Shown piece after piece: positions 34,646 to 47,330 of a stretch of 64,000 nt of DNA. The stretch's first letter is position 1. Each line of letters begins with the position of its first letter. The notes under the pieces are model-generated. The model was given only the letters and a program-made list of their open reading frames with translations, was not told the DNA's origin and did not search any database. The stretch comes from Hanleya hanleyi. Its lineage: Eukaryota; Mollusca; Polyplacophora; Lepidopleurida; Hanleyidae. The stretch lies in contig JAVTVY010020289.1 of the NCBI GenBank assembly GCA_036873755.1, forward strand, positions 1 to 64,000. Direction: 5' to 3'. Both the position numbers and the translations under genes were made by a program.

Positions 34646-36364
34646 GCCCATGACTTCCACTAAGAGTTATGATATGGTTTGTATCCTTCATCGTCGAGAA
34701 CAGGAGAAATTTGGCACGTAATTCCAAAGCCTCTCCAGCGACTCTCAGAACTGCAAATTCCTCAAAGAGCGTATATTTCTTGTCTCATATAATATTATGT
34801 TGATTGCTTGTCGATTCCATTGGGGATGTTGAAATGTAACACGGCTGGCCAACGAATGACAGATATACTTGAGCATTGATTCTATACCATCGCACCAGAT
34901 CCATTGACTTGAGTATCGGCATTACATGATGCCGTAACGCCAACTCTATGTACTGGAGTTTCGGTAACATACTGTAATATCAGCCATATTTACCTGAGTA
35001 TAGTATTAGGCCGCCATCAGCCATATTTACTTGGGTATCGGCGCTATGCCATCATACCGGATTTGTAAAAATCATGTAAACAACTGCTTTATAAAAGATA
35101 GAAAACCAAAGCAACCAGAACAGTATTCTATTCTATGGTATCTGATTGAATTCTGATGCATGAATCTTCAGACACGTTCGCTGCAGCAGGGATCATTGTT
35201 CAGAGATACTTTGTAGATATTGCTTCGCTCATAGAATTATGTATATATTTACGGATCTGTGAGAGAGAGGGTAGGCTGGTGATATGGTCGGAAATGCCGA
35301 CATCTTTTCCCATCACATATACATGTTGTGTTTAATTGTAAGTGACATCAGCTGTGGATAGGCAGACGTAAGGGTTGGAGTCAATGTGAAAGAGAATGAT
35401 GTACTCGTCTAGCTAATTAGTAGAACCTGCGTAGTTTTAAGAAATAACTTGACAGATTGTGTAACGTATTCAACCTCACCATTTACAGCTATGCCTAATT
35501 GTGCTATTTTTCATTCATGTGCTTTGCTTTTTTTTTCTTCAAAAAAGCAGTGGAGCTCATCACACTTCTTTCTGTCAAATTATGGTTAGAATTGCTTTGT
35601 TAGTTACCCTTGTTCAACTATTTCATAATACATGCATACCAACGAATTGTTGAAGCTGTAAATCCATACGCGATGTAGCAGTCGGAATGAACTTGATATC
35701 ACATGGGGTGTTTTTAATTCCAGTTTGGTATTGCTTACGTTTGCTTACAATTTTGGCATTACAATAACTCTCCGACATATACTCTTTCTACACCAGAGGC
35801 CGGCTTCAACCTCATTGTGGCATATTATTCTAGTTCACTGATGTTGGGGTTTCAAATCAAGTTATCATAGATGAAAAATATTTGTTTTTAAAGAACCTCT
35901 ATGTCCGTGCTTTATTACATATATAATATACATAAATATATTAACATACTTTTGGAGCAAGTGAGTGCAAGTTTACAAAGTGTCTCCCAGCATTCAAACA
36001 TCTTTCATTATCATCATTCCTCTGCTGCAAACGAGTGCCTGAAGATATTAATTTTCTGGCATTTTGCTGCCAACATGTTTTGGCATCTTTAACAACCAAC
36101 ATAATACATGTAGAAACCGATGGTGGTGGTTTTACGTAAGTGTCCTCTTAATTATAGTTGGAATGCGTATAGAAGATATATAGATTCGTTGAGTTCAACA
36201 TCGTATTGGCCCGACGGGGACTAGGTTGACGTTACTAAATCCGTGTTAAACTCGACATACATGAAACTAACATATTCTTCTTTGTACGGTCGGATTTTGT
36301 AAAGAGCGATTCTGTGGTGGAGAAGCTGATTGCAAGTACACAGAAACGCAACATATTATAGGAT
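34646..36364. other. No recognisable feature
   Basis: No gene seen. A short partial repeat, CATCAGCCATATTTAC, lies near 34980 and 35015. Confidence 0.45.
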
Positions 36365-36369
36365 ATATA

Positions 36370-37180
36370 TCCACCTTCACTGGATTTGAAGGAAACTACA
36401 GATAGCCCTACAGGCACATCTTATTTAGATCTCTATCTCTATAAAAATGAAGCGGGCATTCTCTCTCATCGACTTTATGACAAAAGAGATGATTACAATT
36501 TCGACATCGTAAACTATCCCTTTCTGGATAGTAATATTCCAGTGGGACCTGCATATGGCGTATACATATCTCGCTTAGTAGCATTTGCTAGATCCTGTGT
36601 TAAATGTGATGATTTTAATCAACGTCACAAAACATCGTTGCAGAAACTTATAAAACAGGGCTATTCCACCAAGCGCCTCCACTCAAAGTTTCTCAAATTT
36701 GGCGATACATATCGCATGCTGATAGCAAAATACGAACGTAGCGTGCAAGATCTATGGCGCTACGTTTCGTAGTTGTGTCTAATTCCGCTTAACCCGGGGC
36801 TAGGGGCCGTATGAACCCATGTACTTCAAGATCCTCATGGTACTCATATGAACAGTCACAATCAAAGCGTGACTGAGGTACATCATATTTAGATGACGAC
36901 TCTATAACGAATATTATGGATTAAGAATACTGATCAGCGATACGGATTTGATATTTTGGAACATCATGATGTCTTGCCGGCATCATTGAAAACTGTTGAC
37001 CGCTTCTCTCTTGCAGGAAACAAGCCTATGTTTATGTATACTTTTGTCTTTTTGAATTTGGTGCTAATACTGTTATATGGAAATGGAATAGGTCTTTGGA
37101 TTATGGACGCGGATATTCTCTAATGGACGACGGCTGGATTATGAATGACGGACTAGACGCTTGTAATTCAGTTCAATCAG
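36370..37180 (+). pseudogene. Retroelement A copy: intact C-terminal 128 residues and 3' tail
   Basis: Best-preserved C-terminus in the window, open from 36386 to 36772: SYLDLYLYKNEAGILSHRL, YDKRDDYNFDIVNYPFLDSN, GPAYGVYISRLVAFARSC, FGDTYRMLIAKYERSVQDLW. Everything 5' of it, including the catalytic Asp pair, is missing, as expected for a 5'-truncated retrocopy. The tail (36773-37180) ends in the GACGGACTAGACGCTTGTAA motif. Confidence 0.8.
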
Positions 37181-37724
37181 AGGCGCTCAGTCAGTTGAAG
37201 TCAACGGTACCAAACGATAAATCTCTGATCAGTGATATCGGTCAGTGAACTGAAGTTCACAATTCCAGAAGTCAACAGACGACAGATGTATTTTAAATAC
37301 ATTCACTAGGTCATCTGGTGGTTATCGAAGTGTCTTGGGGGCCATCTGTTTCATCGGGGTTGAATGAGCTGCTAACCGGTGGGGCAGCAGCATGTCGAGT
37401 AAGGTAAACCTCATTTATCAAGGTCGTCTAAGGTTACATCCTGTAATAGCTGTTGCGAATCGTCAGGACCGTACATATCTCCGCGATTTTCGATCGTCTT
37501 CGATAATGATGATGCCATTTTATGCATTTGCATAAGTCATTTTCTATCCTTACTCATTGTCCATGTTTCATTGCTTTGTTTTGAGAACGATGTAATTTGT
37601 CGGCGTAAGCTTTGGTTCGTTCCTACTTACTTTTGATTTGTTGTTTCAGCACTACAATCTTCGGTGGTGCTGTCTAAAGTGTTGTCACTCAACCATTCGT
37701 ATTTTAGGAAAACAAACAACAACA

Positions 37725-37920
37725 TAATGATGTCCTGCTGTCATCATTGAAAACTGCTGCTCGCTTTACTCTCCAAGGAAACAATCTTGTGTTCTATTAA
37801 ATGTTCGATTAATGCATGTATGGAATTGGTGCTAACTCTCGTACGAAATGTCCTTGATTATTGACACAGAAATTCTTTTGTGGACGACCGTTGAATACTG
37901 AATATCGGATCGAACGCCTA
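37725..37920 (+). mobile_element. Retroelement A tail fragment
   Basis: TGTCATCATTGAAAACTGCT, GGAATTGGTGCTAACTCTCG, GTGGACGACCGTTGAATACT, ATCGGATCGAACGCCTA. Closer to the copy at 8030-8260 than to the 34-37 kb copies. Confidence 0.65.
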
Positions 37921-39190
37921 TACACAGAACCACTGCGATAATAGTGAGACAAGGGCAGTTCCCTTAGCGTCCGTCGTTTACATCACTGGAACGTCTGGAC
38001 TCAAGTGGGCGAAAATTGAGGCAAGCGCGGAAGTGGAGGAAGACACGGGCTTAACAGTATCCATGTAGTGTGGAAAGAATTGAAGACAGCGAATCGTCGT
38101 ATCCGTGTTTTGCCATATGGCATCCTATTGTACTGCAAAAAACCTCCATGGGGCAGGAATGCCGTCAAGTACTTACTATATTTGGTCACGCGGACCTACA
38201 GATGGTTTCGTCTTATATTAAGCTTGACCAGAACGTTCAGTGGTGAATCTCGGCAGACAGTTCTTCATTCATTTGCAATGAAAACTTAAAGGCTCGCCAC
38301 GAGGTCTGAAAGTACCAGCGATTCTAGGGTACCGTAGGTTCACCGGATGTTGCAATAATACCTGCAGAAGCTACTCGTGCGATATTATCAGCGGATGTAA
38401 TTCTACTAGAGAATGTCTATATACCCTTATCTTCACGATTACACAATATCACTCACCATATACGGTATTCGGTCATATATGTATTGTAATATGCATGTTA
38501 ATATACACGAGAAGTTGAAGAAAGAAGTTTGAAAAAAGCAAAAATTAACACTCACGTGGATTTGATACGCTTTTCTGCTTTGTTAAGCTATTTCAAAGAG
38601 TATATCAGTAAAACACAATAGTGCAGTATATAGGCGATAATGTTGACATCTTAATCCGCTAGCAACAATACCCATGTAGCGTTTCTTTAACAAGTACCTT
38701 TATGACAAGTAGAAATCTATATTCAAAGAAGTCAATATCTTAACAATAACTATAGACTCCCGGTATTACATGTATTAGGTAATAGGCTGACGCAATATAT
38801 GTAACACTGCACGAATGTATATTTGTATGCGTATTTGTGTTTAATAAGAACTATATATGTATACAGCACTGGGAGACATACTAACGAGCTCATTGTGCTT
38901 CCACTGATTCAATAAATTATATTGAATTATATGTCAGTGGAGGCTTGCTTCTGTCATATACCCTGCTCCAAATTTGTTACGCTGATAACACGATAAGTCA
39001 GAAACAACCTCAGAGTTCTTCAAACGTGAATGTACTGTATTTCGTGCAAATGGCGGATGCCTCGTTTCAACTCAGAGCGAAACTCTTCACATGACTGCCC
39101 AACAGGTAATCATTTGAATACACAGACATTCAACACTTATGTCAGTATTCCTTCTATTCTCTTCAGCTTCCCTCTAGTCGAGGCATCACA
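37921..39190. other. No recognisable feature
   Basis: No gene seen. Short overlapping open frames near 38000-38290 lie on both strands, without domains. Confidence 0.45.
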
Positions 39191-39194
39191 ACAC

Positions 39195-39320
39195 GTACAG
39201 AGGGATCATGTGTAGGGTGGGTTTGGGGAAACGGGTTGCACGGCGTGCTCGCACGACCTGTGCCCATCGCGGTGCGATGGAGTGCCCAAGTACATCCATT
39301 CATCCATCCACAAGTACAAC
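39195..39320 (+). mobile_element. SINE-like dispersed repeat, copy 1
   Basis: GGGATCATGTGTAGGGTGGG, TTTGGGGAAACGGGTTGCAC, GCCCATCGCGGTGCGATGGA then GTGCCCAA and a CATC-rich tail. Matches 56580-56705, which has an (AACC)n tail. Confidence 0.6.
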
Positions 39321-40383
39321 ACCGCGTTGCGTAAAACTGTAGCTCCACAACAGGCGAATACGATAGGATACAACTCTAGAGTGGATCTTGGATATCAGTC
39401 AAAGAGCCGATACTGATACAAGTTCAATAAGCCAGGTCGAAAATCCATATATCAACCAGAATATATCTGATAAATGCAAATGTAAAATAGTATTATTCAT
39501 AGACTCGGTCTTTCCCTGTATGTTGGATATATACGAAAATATACATAACTAACATAACGTTTTTCATGGATAACTAATTCACTGCTAGTTTTTTCAACTT
39601 CAACTTGAGGAGAACATATTTGACTTCTTAGATAACTTAAGCTGGATTTAAACGTTTTCCTTGGTATTCAAAAGGCATAAACAATGTCATGGTATTGTAG
39701 TCTATTATTAGACATTGTGGCTGTTTCTGGAATAGGGCTGAGGCAAGCTTGTTCACGTTATGTGGGTCAACCTTGGAGCGTTCTGGAAGATTATTGTAAA
39801 TTGTATCTAGGTCGGATGATGAGGTGGTGTTGTGTATTCTAGAGGCTTCTTGATTGAGTAGAATGAGCTGGAATGCCTCCTAGAGTATAAATAGCGCTCG
39901 GTCAGTCAGCAGGGAATTCAAACTGGATTTTTATGTGGGTGTTATACTGTGTTACCTTTACTCCTGTGTATTAACGTTTACGCTATAGAACTGTCAGATA
40001 TTGGACACTTACTGGGATTGTGAACAACTGAGCAGTGTTGGATAACCCTTATACAGAAATGTGATTTGACTTCGTCAACAAGGACTGTAAAGTATACACT
40101 GGTATAGCATTGAACAGTAAGACTATATTTCACACATTTATTTGTTGTATTAACCTTACTTAATTTGTATATGCTTTTAGTATTGTGAATAAATATTTGA
40201 TTGTTAATCTTTGACTCCACACATTTTTCTGTTACGTTTTTCTGTTATTGTAAAATTGACGTGACAAAAAATATTCACGAAATACGACTGATGTAATTGA
40301 AAAAATGATATTTGGTATGGCGTATAGCCCTTCACTGAGAATATATACATATGAAATGGTTTTTGAGAGAGAAAGAATAAGTT
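39321..40383. other. No recognisable feature
   Basis: No gene or clear repeat seen. Confidence 0.45.
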
Positions 40384-40457
40384 GGTCGTCAGCGGGATTC
40401 GAATCCACGATCCCAGCTAAACGCGCCGATGCTCAAGCGACTGAGCTATGACGGTCC
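40384..40457 (-). tRNA. tRNA-like sequence, probably a tRNA pseudogene or SINE head
   Basis: The minus strand contains A box TAGCTCAGTCGCTTGAGC and B box GATTCGAATCC at tRNA spacing, total about 73 nt. The D stem (AGCTC/GAGC) and T stem pair. The anticodon stem TCGGC/GCTGG pairs with a wobble around GCGTTTA, which would read GTT but has C at position 33. The acceptor stem has two mismatches. These defects favour a pseudogene or SINE-derived remnant over a working tRNA. Confidence 0.5.
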
Positions 40458-40639
40458 ATAGGTATTACACCCACACCTGTGGATTGTCCCTGTGATGACC
40501 AACCTTCTCGCTCGGTGTTGCATTGCGCGCAACCGGCTTTATAATGAAGAAATGAGATTCGTTATATGGCGTATAGCTCGCTACTGAACATATATACATA
40601 TGAAATGATGTCATTGAGTGCATTGGGTTTTTTATATGT

Positions 40640-41027
40640 AAATGAGGAGAGATGTTTTCGCGCAGGTAAATTCATAAGTTTATTACAACGTGCTCACACC
40701 AGTAAACTAATTATGGTACTTGTTTTGTGTCGGTATCCCGAAAGGACGCGAAAAGACACATTCCGTACAGACGTGTCTACATTCGATTTCTTGACTCTCT
40801 ATACTACAATCGCTCATCAGGACCTTATTGACCGTCTTAGTTCATTAATATTATCGATGTTCCAAAAAACTGATCGTCGATATATTAATGTCAGAAGCCA
40901 TGAAGCATTCTTTAGCTCTATTACATACAAGGAATATCATTCATGGGATGTTTTTATGTTTATAGAGTTGCTTGAATTTCTCGTTGATAATATCTATGTG
41001 GAATTTGGCAACACAATATATCAACAC
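40640..41027 (+). pseudogene. Retroelement A copy 3, left part
   Basis: Carries FDFLTLYTTIAHQDLIDRL (about 40779-40835), QKTDRRYI and FLVDNIYVEFGNTIYQH. It stops abruptly at 41027, where a LINE is inserted, and continues in frame at 41842 with HIGIL and SNCAPLLAD, the equivalent of IGIPMVTN in the 33-kb copy. Confidence 0.8.
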
Positions 41028-41826
41028 TCAACTGCTATCTGAAAAAAACTGGCATTCAAGATAATGACTTATGTTCCTTTTGTAGTGACCATCTAGAAAC
41101 TATAGAGCACGTCTTTTGGGACTGCGAGAAGATCCGCCGTCTTTGGCGGGACATCGAGGCATGGTTACATACCACAACAAACTTGCCGATCGCATTGACG
41201 GAAAAAAATATTATATTCGGGGAAACTATGACAACAGACTTTTCAAAAATACTCAATCTCATTATACTCGTCACTAAACGCTATATTTACAAATCTAAAT
41301 TTGAAACACAGTCTGTTTCCATTTTGGCAATTCAAAACATCATAAATCAGCGGTACTCCATAGAAAAATATATCTCGATGAAAAAATCAAATCTTCAGAA
41401 GTTCAACCTTCTATGGGAACCATGGCTCCATGCCGTCACCAAAGCAGAAAATGATTCTGATGAAAACGGCTAACAGAAATAATTGTATAAATGTTCAATT
41501 GTCTCTTATTGTTACACCCCTACCGTACTGGTATATAGTAAAATATGTGTTAGCCTATATATGTATACTATATGTACTACTATGTCAACCTGCCAAGTAA
41601 TCCAAAGAAGTTATATTGCATTGGAGAGTGAGGAGTTATGATATCAATATATGTATATATGTATGTATGTGCGTGCGTGTGTGTGTGCGTGTGTGTGTGT
41701 GGTCGTCTTTATAATAATGCCAAATAACAACGTATATTTGATTTGTTCATATTGTATGTCATTCTACTTGTATGTATTATGTGGCAATTTAATGGCAATA
41801 AAAATACATGAAACCCCCCCCAAAAA
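41028..41826 (+). mobile_element. 5'-truncated LINE inserted in retroelement A, 15-bp target duplication
   Basis: ACAATATATCAACAC at 41013-41027 is repeated exactly at 41827-41841. An open frame (about 41042-41473) encodes a LINE reverse-transcriptase C-terminus with the zinc-binding C-x2-C...H...C pattern, LCSFCSDHLETIEHVFWDC then EKIRRLW, ending DENG. A 3' untranslated region follows with GT-rich microsatellite, AATAAA near 41795 and a C/A-rich end. The motif is typical of L1/Tx1-type LINE C-termini. Everything 5' is missing, as usual for target-primed reverse transcription. Confidence 0.9.
41640..41706 (+). repeat. Alternating purine-pyrimidine microsatellite
   Basis: (TATG)n, (TGCG)n and (GT)n run inside the 3' untranslated part of the LINE. 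Potential Z-DNA. Confidence 0.8.
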
Positions 41827-41841
41827 ACAATATATCAACAC

Positions 41842-42600
41842 CATATTGGTATTCTAAGAGGTTCTAATTGTGCACCCCTTTTGGCTGACCAATATGTTCT
41901 CTTATGAATACGTCTATATGCAGACGCTTTCAAACATCGATCATTTCAAAGCTCGTTCCTTGTCATTCATAAAAATGAAGCGGGCCCCTCTCTCTTGTCG
42001 CCTTTACGACAAGAGAGATGATTACAATTTTGATATCGCAAGCTATCCCTTTCTGGAAAGTAATATTTCAGTGGAACTATTCCAATGGGACCTGGGCTAT
42101 ACCACCAAGCGCCCCCGCTCAAAGTTTCTCAAATTTGGCGATACATATCGCATGCTGATAGCAACATACGAACGAGATACATACGTGCAAGATCTATGGC
42201 GTTACGTTTCGTAACTTGTGTCTAGTTCCGCTTAACCTGGGGCTAAGGGCCGTACGAACCCAGATGTTTCAGTAGCCTCATTGTGTTCATATGAACAGAT
42301 ACAATCGAAGCGTGACTGAGATACATCATTCTCTAGATAACGACTCATCTGCATTAAGATACTGATCAGCGATACGGATTTTATATTTTTGGAACATCAT
42401 GGTGTCTTGCCGGCATCAATGAAAACTGTTGACGGCTTCTCTCCTGCACAAAACTAGTCTATTTTAGTATGATTACTTTAATTTTGTGCTAATGCTGTTA
42501 TTTGAATTAGGTCTTTGGATCATGGACGTGAAAATTCTTTAATGGCGCAATATTGAATGACGGACGAGACGTTTGCATGTACCTGGCTCCCACTGTTCAT
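41842..42600 (+). pseudogene. Retroelement A copy 3, right part and tail
   Basis: Resumes with GSNCAPLLAD, then loses about 130 bp including the catalytic Y-I-D-D region near 41970 (compare 33760-33900). It continues with KRDDYNFDIASYPFLESN and FGDTYRMLIATYERD, and ends with the family tail to about 42580. Confidence 0.75.
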
Positions 42601-43734
42601 CTATATAATCTGCTATATATATAGCATGGTTTCCACCATACCTTCAGTCCTGATGATGGCAAAATAAAAGAGTCGAAATATTGATTCAAGATGAGCCTTA
42701 AGGTTCCCGGAGTTACATTACTCCTGTATTACGTGGAACAACTCTGTTATGGTGGTCATGGTAGCTGCAAGACGGTGCTGTAATGGAAAGGACGAGTGCC
42801 ATTACAAACCACTGACATGAAACGGCAAGATGGAAAATGGCACGACGACGACACGATGAAAGATGATAGCAGCTTGATGGAGAGCTAAACGCTTTTCTCT
42901 CTGCTTAATGGCTGTTCGAAAGAGCTACCGTAAATCAACCGTACTAATCATTCACCAGCTGTGTTAACCTATATAAACCATGGTAGTAACGGTTGATGAC
43001 TAGCGGAATAAATGTTTGCATCTTGAATTCGCGTAATGACAGAGTGAATCAAACTCGTGAAATCTCCAACTGGCATATCGCTCAAGAATGAGGATACATT
43101 TAGGTACGGTAGCGCACTAAAAGTAGTACCGTAACCGTTAGCCATATCTTATTTCCCCAGCAAGCCCACCCATGAAGCGCTGCCTCTCTGTATATATTTA
43201 TTTAGGAAGACTCGTTAATTATATAAACAAAATAGGCATAATTTTTCACGATGCAATAACACACATCTGATGATAGACGGTATAAACAAACGTTATTTCA
43301 GCGTGCCGATCTCCGGGAAAAAATGCGGTCATCTGAACCATTCAGAAAATACACCAAATAACCTGTGAGAGTACAGATTAAAATAGGATCGCTTTCCCTA
43401 ATTCCAGGCTTAATTTTAATGTTACTGGAATTTCTGATTACATTAGATAATTTTACCGTCACAGCTAGTCTAGCCAGTCATTGCCAAAATCTTAATTTTT
43501 GATGGTATATATTATGGTCCTAGTTATTCATAGTTATGATTATAACATTTTTGTTTATTGAATATATGGCAGAGTTTCAATTTCAAATACTGCAATCTTG
43601 GAGAAAACCAATTTATACAGAAAGTCATATTCGATATTCTCTGGCCAACCGCTATCCATGTCACAAATCACTAAAAACGGTTTTATGTAATAAAACTATA
43701 CTGAGCACATTTTGATCAAACTAAATTCCCTAAT
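42601..43734. other. No recognisable gene
   Basis: At 42647-42690 the sequence CCTGATGATGGCAAAATAAA then GAGTCGAAATATTG resembles the 3' end common in invertebrate reverse-transcriptase elements. Nothing else is recognised. Confidence 0.4.
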
Positions 43735-43860
43735 ATTCGCCGGCATAAATTGGAGCGATATACAAGAGGTGGGGAAAATTGACGACGTCTGGCGACTTAA
43801 GATCAACCATATATGACTCCACAGAAAGCTTCCCTAGGCACCTCACATTCAGACCCATCA
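43735..43860 (+). repeat. Dispersed repeat D, copy 1
   Basis: CAAGAGGTGGGGAAAATTGA, CGACGTCTGGCGACTTAA, ATGACTCCACAGAAAGCTTC and ACCTCACATTCAGACC match 46245-46365 at moderate divergence. Confidence 0.65.
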
Positions 43861-44519
43861 CACCAGGTAGCCTGGCCTTTCCTCTCAAACACATAAATAT
43901 TCAGCATAAATTTCCAACGATTTTTTCGAGATACGACGGTGAGCTATAAGGTCATCCCGTCCGACATCATTACGACAAATTTTGGAAGTGATCACTCAGA
44001 GTGGCCCAAATTTTGTTTCCCATTAAAATTTGGAAAGGTGGTTTGATTTGAGTCAAAATATAATAGACACATTTTAACACGTCACAAAACATTTCTGGTC
44101 CAGTCTAATGGGAAAGTATTGTTGGTCGGAAGTCCTGTCCCCATTACAATCTCAGACCCCAAAAAATCAATGGTGGTTGTGACCTTACAAACAATCTCCA
44201 ACCCAATAATCGGAACACGTTTGACACGTGACACCATTTGCGTCAAAGTATAGAGACGATGGGTAGGACGAATGCAAAAGATGGGGGCGGCGGGGTTGGG
44301 AGACCGGGACGTTTTTCTGGGACATGTACTTCCATTTCATTTGTTCATCTAGGACACTTTACTTTATTCATATATTTTCCAATTTTCCCTTCATTCATTT
44401 CATTTCAAGTCTGTATATACCGTATAACATGCAATTTTATAATGGTGCATATAAAGTATATTTTTTTAGCAGTCAGTAAAAGCTTGTCAAAATAAAAGCT
44501 TGATTGAAAGAAGACTGTA

Positions 44520-45580
44520 TACTGAGTATGGAATTCAATCTTAACGTTGATTAGGTAAGAAATAAATGAGTTCAGATTTCCATTTGCGTATCCACTTCGC
44601 CATCAATAAGATAGTTTGCAAATCGTGTGTCGCCATTATTGCAGAGCGATATCCGATACTTTACTGTATAGTGATCGGTCTTCATCCGACTCGAGAAATC
44701 TGATAAATTACAGGCTTTTCATGCCTGAAACATATATTGCCTGAACTAACAAAAGATAGAGATATGAATAACTCCCGTATCGTCCAAGAGGTGTTGTTGA
44801 TCTGTAATTTTGAAGCACACAGTAGGACAGTACACGACTCGTAAATGGCGGGTTACGTTAGGGGTAACGTCGGTGGAGTTCAACTGATTGGCTGACGACA
44901 TCACGTGGTGTTGATTTCGGAGAATTCCCTCATATAGTTGCCGAAAGTAGGCTGAGAATGGATACACACGATCCCAGGGTCAATATTACCGCGTATATAT
45001 GACCCAGATGGTTACAGGTTGTTCAGATTTCATCTCATCCATGACATGTACACATATTTGTATAGCACACAATTTGACTGTGGGAAAGATAGCGAATGAG
45101 GGATTTTGAACAGGACGAGTCTCCCTGATCACCAATCAAAGCTTGAGTGAAACTAGATTACTAGATGGGCTGTATATTTAGCTCAGTTTTAATGATGATT
45201 GGGTAAGAAATAAATGAAAGATATAATTTCATCTCACATAATTGTACACATATTTCCACAGAATGCAATTTGATCATGCATGGTGCATTTAGGTATGAAC
45301 ATTTTTAAACAGGGATTAGTTCTCATTGGGTAAGAAATTTATAAATGTTAGAGAGCAAATTTCTGCAAAATTGGCCTACCATTTGACCGTTGCACGGATA
45401 TAATACTATGAATGTCGGTATTGGAAGGTTTTGGTCTGTTCACTCAAAAACAAATTGTGTGTGAACCCAGACAAAGTGCTGAGTCTATAACCTAAATTTA
45501 AGAATGATTTCAAAAGTGAAGAAGTAAAATAAAGAATTAGAACTCTGTTTCTGTCATCTCAACAATGAAAATTTACATGT
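44520..45580 (+). repeat. Diverged repeat family B, cluster 2
   Basis: At least three diverged copies (near 44530-44620, 45020-45300, 45470-45580) carry TTAxxTTGATTxGGTAAGAA then ATAAATGA and CATCTCA, as in cluster 1. The roughly 20-kb distance between clusters suggests a dispersed rather than tandem origin. Confidence 0.5.
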
Positions 45581-46244
45581 AATTATACATTCAACATGAT
45601 TGAAAATAAATTGTAAATTTTTGTTTAGATGAGGTCCGTAATTTTTTATAGCTCTTGGTTTAGATAGGAAACAATTTTTTTTTTAGCTCCAAATCAGGGA
45701 GACAAGTGTGTGTTTTTTTCACTCAAAATTAATTACCCTTGATATATTGCGCATGGTCCTTAACACTGTCAGCGTATTTATTTATATATGCGAATATATT
45801 GTTTGTCAGATCAGTATAAAGTTATCCCGCCAATTTAAATATTTGTCCTTTCCTCATAAAATGAGCCTCCATTTTCAAACGTATATTTTTCGAAAATTTA
45901 AATTTTTCCCCATTTAATGGATAACTTTGTCGAGTGCCTCATTTTAAAGAAATTCTACCTAGATCATTTTCTGTCGAATTTTAGGTGTTTGCAATTGGAT
46001 AAACTTGGATAAAATGCAAATGTCAAACTTTGAACTTTAATCAGGACATTATTTGGTACTGAAGCACTGCCATTGTCTTCACCTAGTTCAAGACAACGAT
46101 GCCTAATTTCGAATACTCATGATAGTTTCCAAATTTACTTCTAAGGCTGTGGAAATCAAGTAATGAAATAAAAGCGACGAACAGATTGCGTAACAGAAGC
46201 GTGAATTGCCGTGTCTCCAATCAATCATGCAAAACTTTGACACT

Positions 46245-46365
46245 CATAATAAAATTTTGAATCGGAGAGATATGCAAGAGGTGGAAAAATTGACGACGGC
46301 TAGCGACTAAAAATGAACCATATGACTCTACAGGAAAGCATCGCTCGGCACCTAACATTCAGACC
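46245..46365 (+). repeat. Dispersed repeat D, copy 2
   Basis: GAGAGATATGCAAGAGGTGG, AAAAATTGACGACGGCTAGC, ATGACTCTACAGGAAAGCAT and CACCTAACATTCAGACC. Joined directly to the next feature. Confidence 0.65.
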
Positions 46366-46430
46366 AGAGAATACGGTGGATTCTCGGACGTAGCCTTAGT
46401 ATCTCAGCCGCGCTATTATCGCAGTTCTTC
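46366..46430 (-). repeat. Near-identical inverted match to 25595-25665
   Basis: The reverse complement reads AGCGCGGCTGAGATACTAAG then GCTACGTCCGAGAATCCACC, differing from the 25.6-kb copy at only a few positions over about 55 bp. Confidence 0.75.
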
Positions 46431-47149
46431 ATGTGGAGAGTATGTATCCACACGACCCCTGGCATCGGCTTAAGCGGAATTAGATACGCCTACTCGGGAG
46501 CTGTGATGACAGATCAGCTCAAACAAATAACACAGCTGATGTCAATGGATGAGCACCGAGGACTTCTGAAGGCTTTTGCATCTGTGAAAACATCGGTCTA
46601 TTATATGGGACACACAATGACATTCTGTTGTATAATTTCAGTATTGTCTTGCCCTTCTATTGCCATTTCATGCCACATCAGCGAAGCATATTCCAAAAGT
46701 AAAAAATAAACCCACCCAGCTCTCCGTCCATACAGCCATCACATCTCACAACAACACCAGTCCCAAAGCTTGTGTTGTATGAACATAGTCCATATAGGTG
46801 TCCTGCTCGCGTATACGTGTAAAGCCCACAAATAGACGTCCGTTATAGGGTCATGTACGTTAATTAGAGATGGCAGATTTAAGGAATGCCAAATCATGTC
46901 ATAATTTGACAAAGTTGAATTGAGATGAATGGGATTCATACGGCGACACTGACACATTGTTTATGTCATAGTGTAACGAAGGACGTAAATCACTGGAGGC
47001 GAACACACATTTAATTTATACCTGCTCAGTTCACGTTAGCATCTTACATAACACATAACACGGTGGGATCTGTCATGCAATAAGCAGTCGCCATCCACAA
47101 AACATTCCACAGCACATCTTCAAATCCCTATCACAGACCAGTATTAGTT

Positions 47150-47330
47150 TATCTCAATGAATTTCCAAGTCATCTTCAAGAGTATGTGCGTATGTCACGC
47201 TTTGATTGTTGACTTCTTATGAAAATCATGGGAATATCGCATTACACGGTCCTCATACGAAGCAAACTCTAGTGCACAATACGATCGTATTTTGCATCAG
47301 CGTGTTTGTTTTATTTCCTAAACGGTTGAG
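47150..47330 (-). mobile_element. Retroelement A fragment
   Basis: Reverse complement of the tail and last coding part: TATGTCACGCTTTGATTGTT, GTCCTCATACGA, CAATACGATCGTATTTTGCA. A short related piece, GGCTTAAGCGGAATTAGATA, is at about 46466-46486. Confidence 0.55.
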
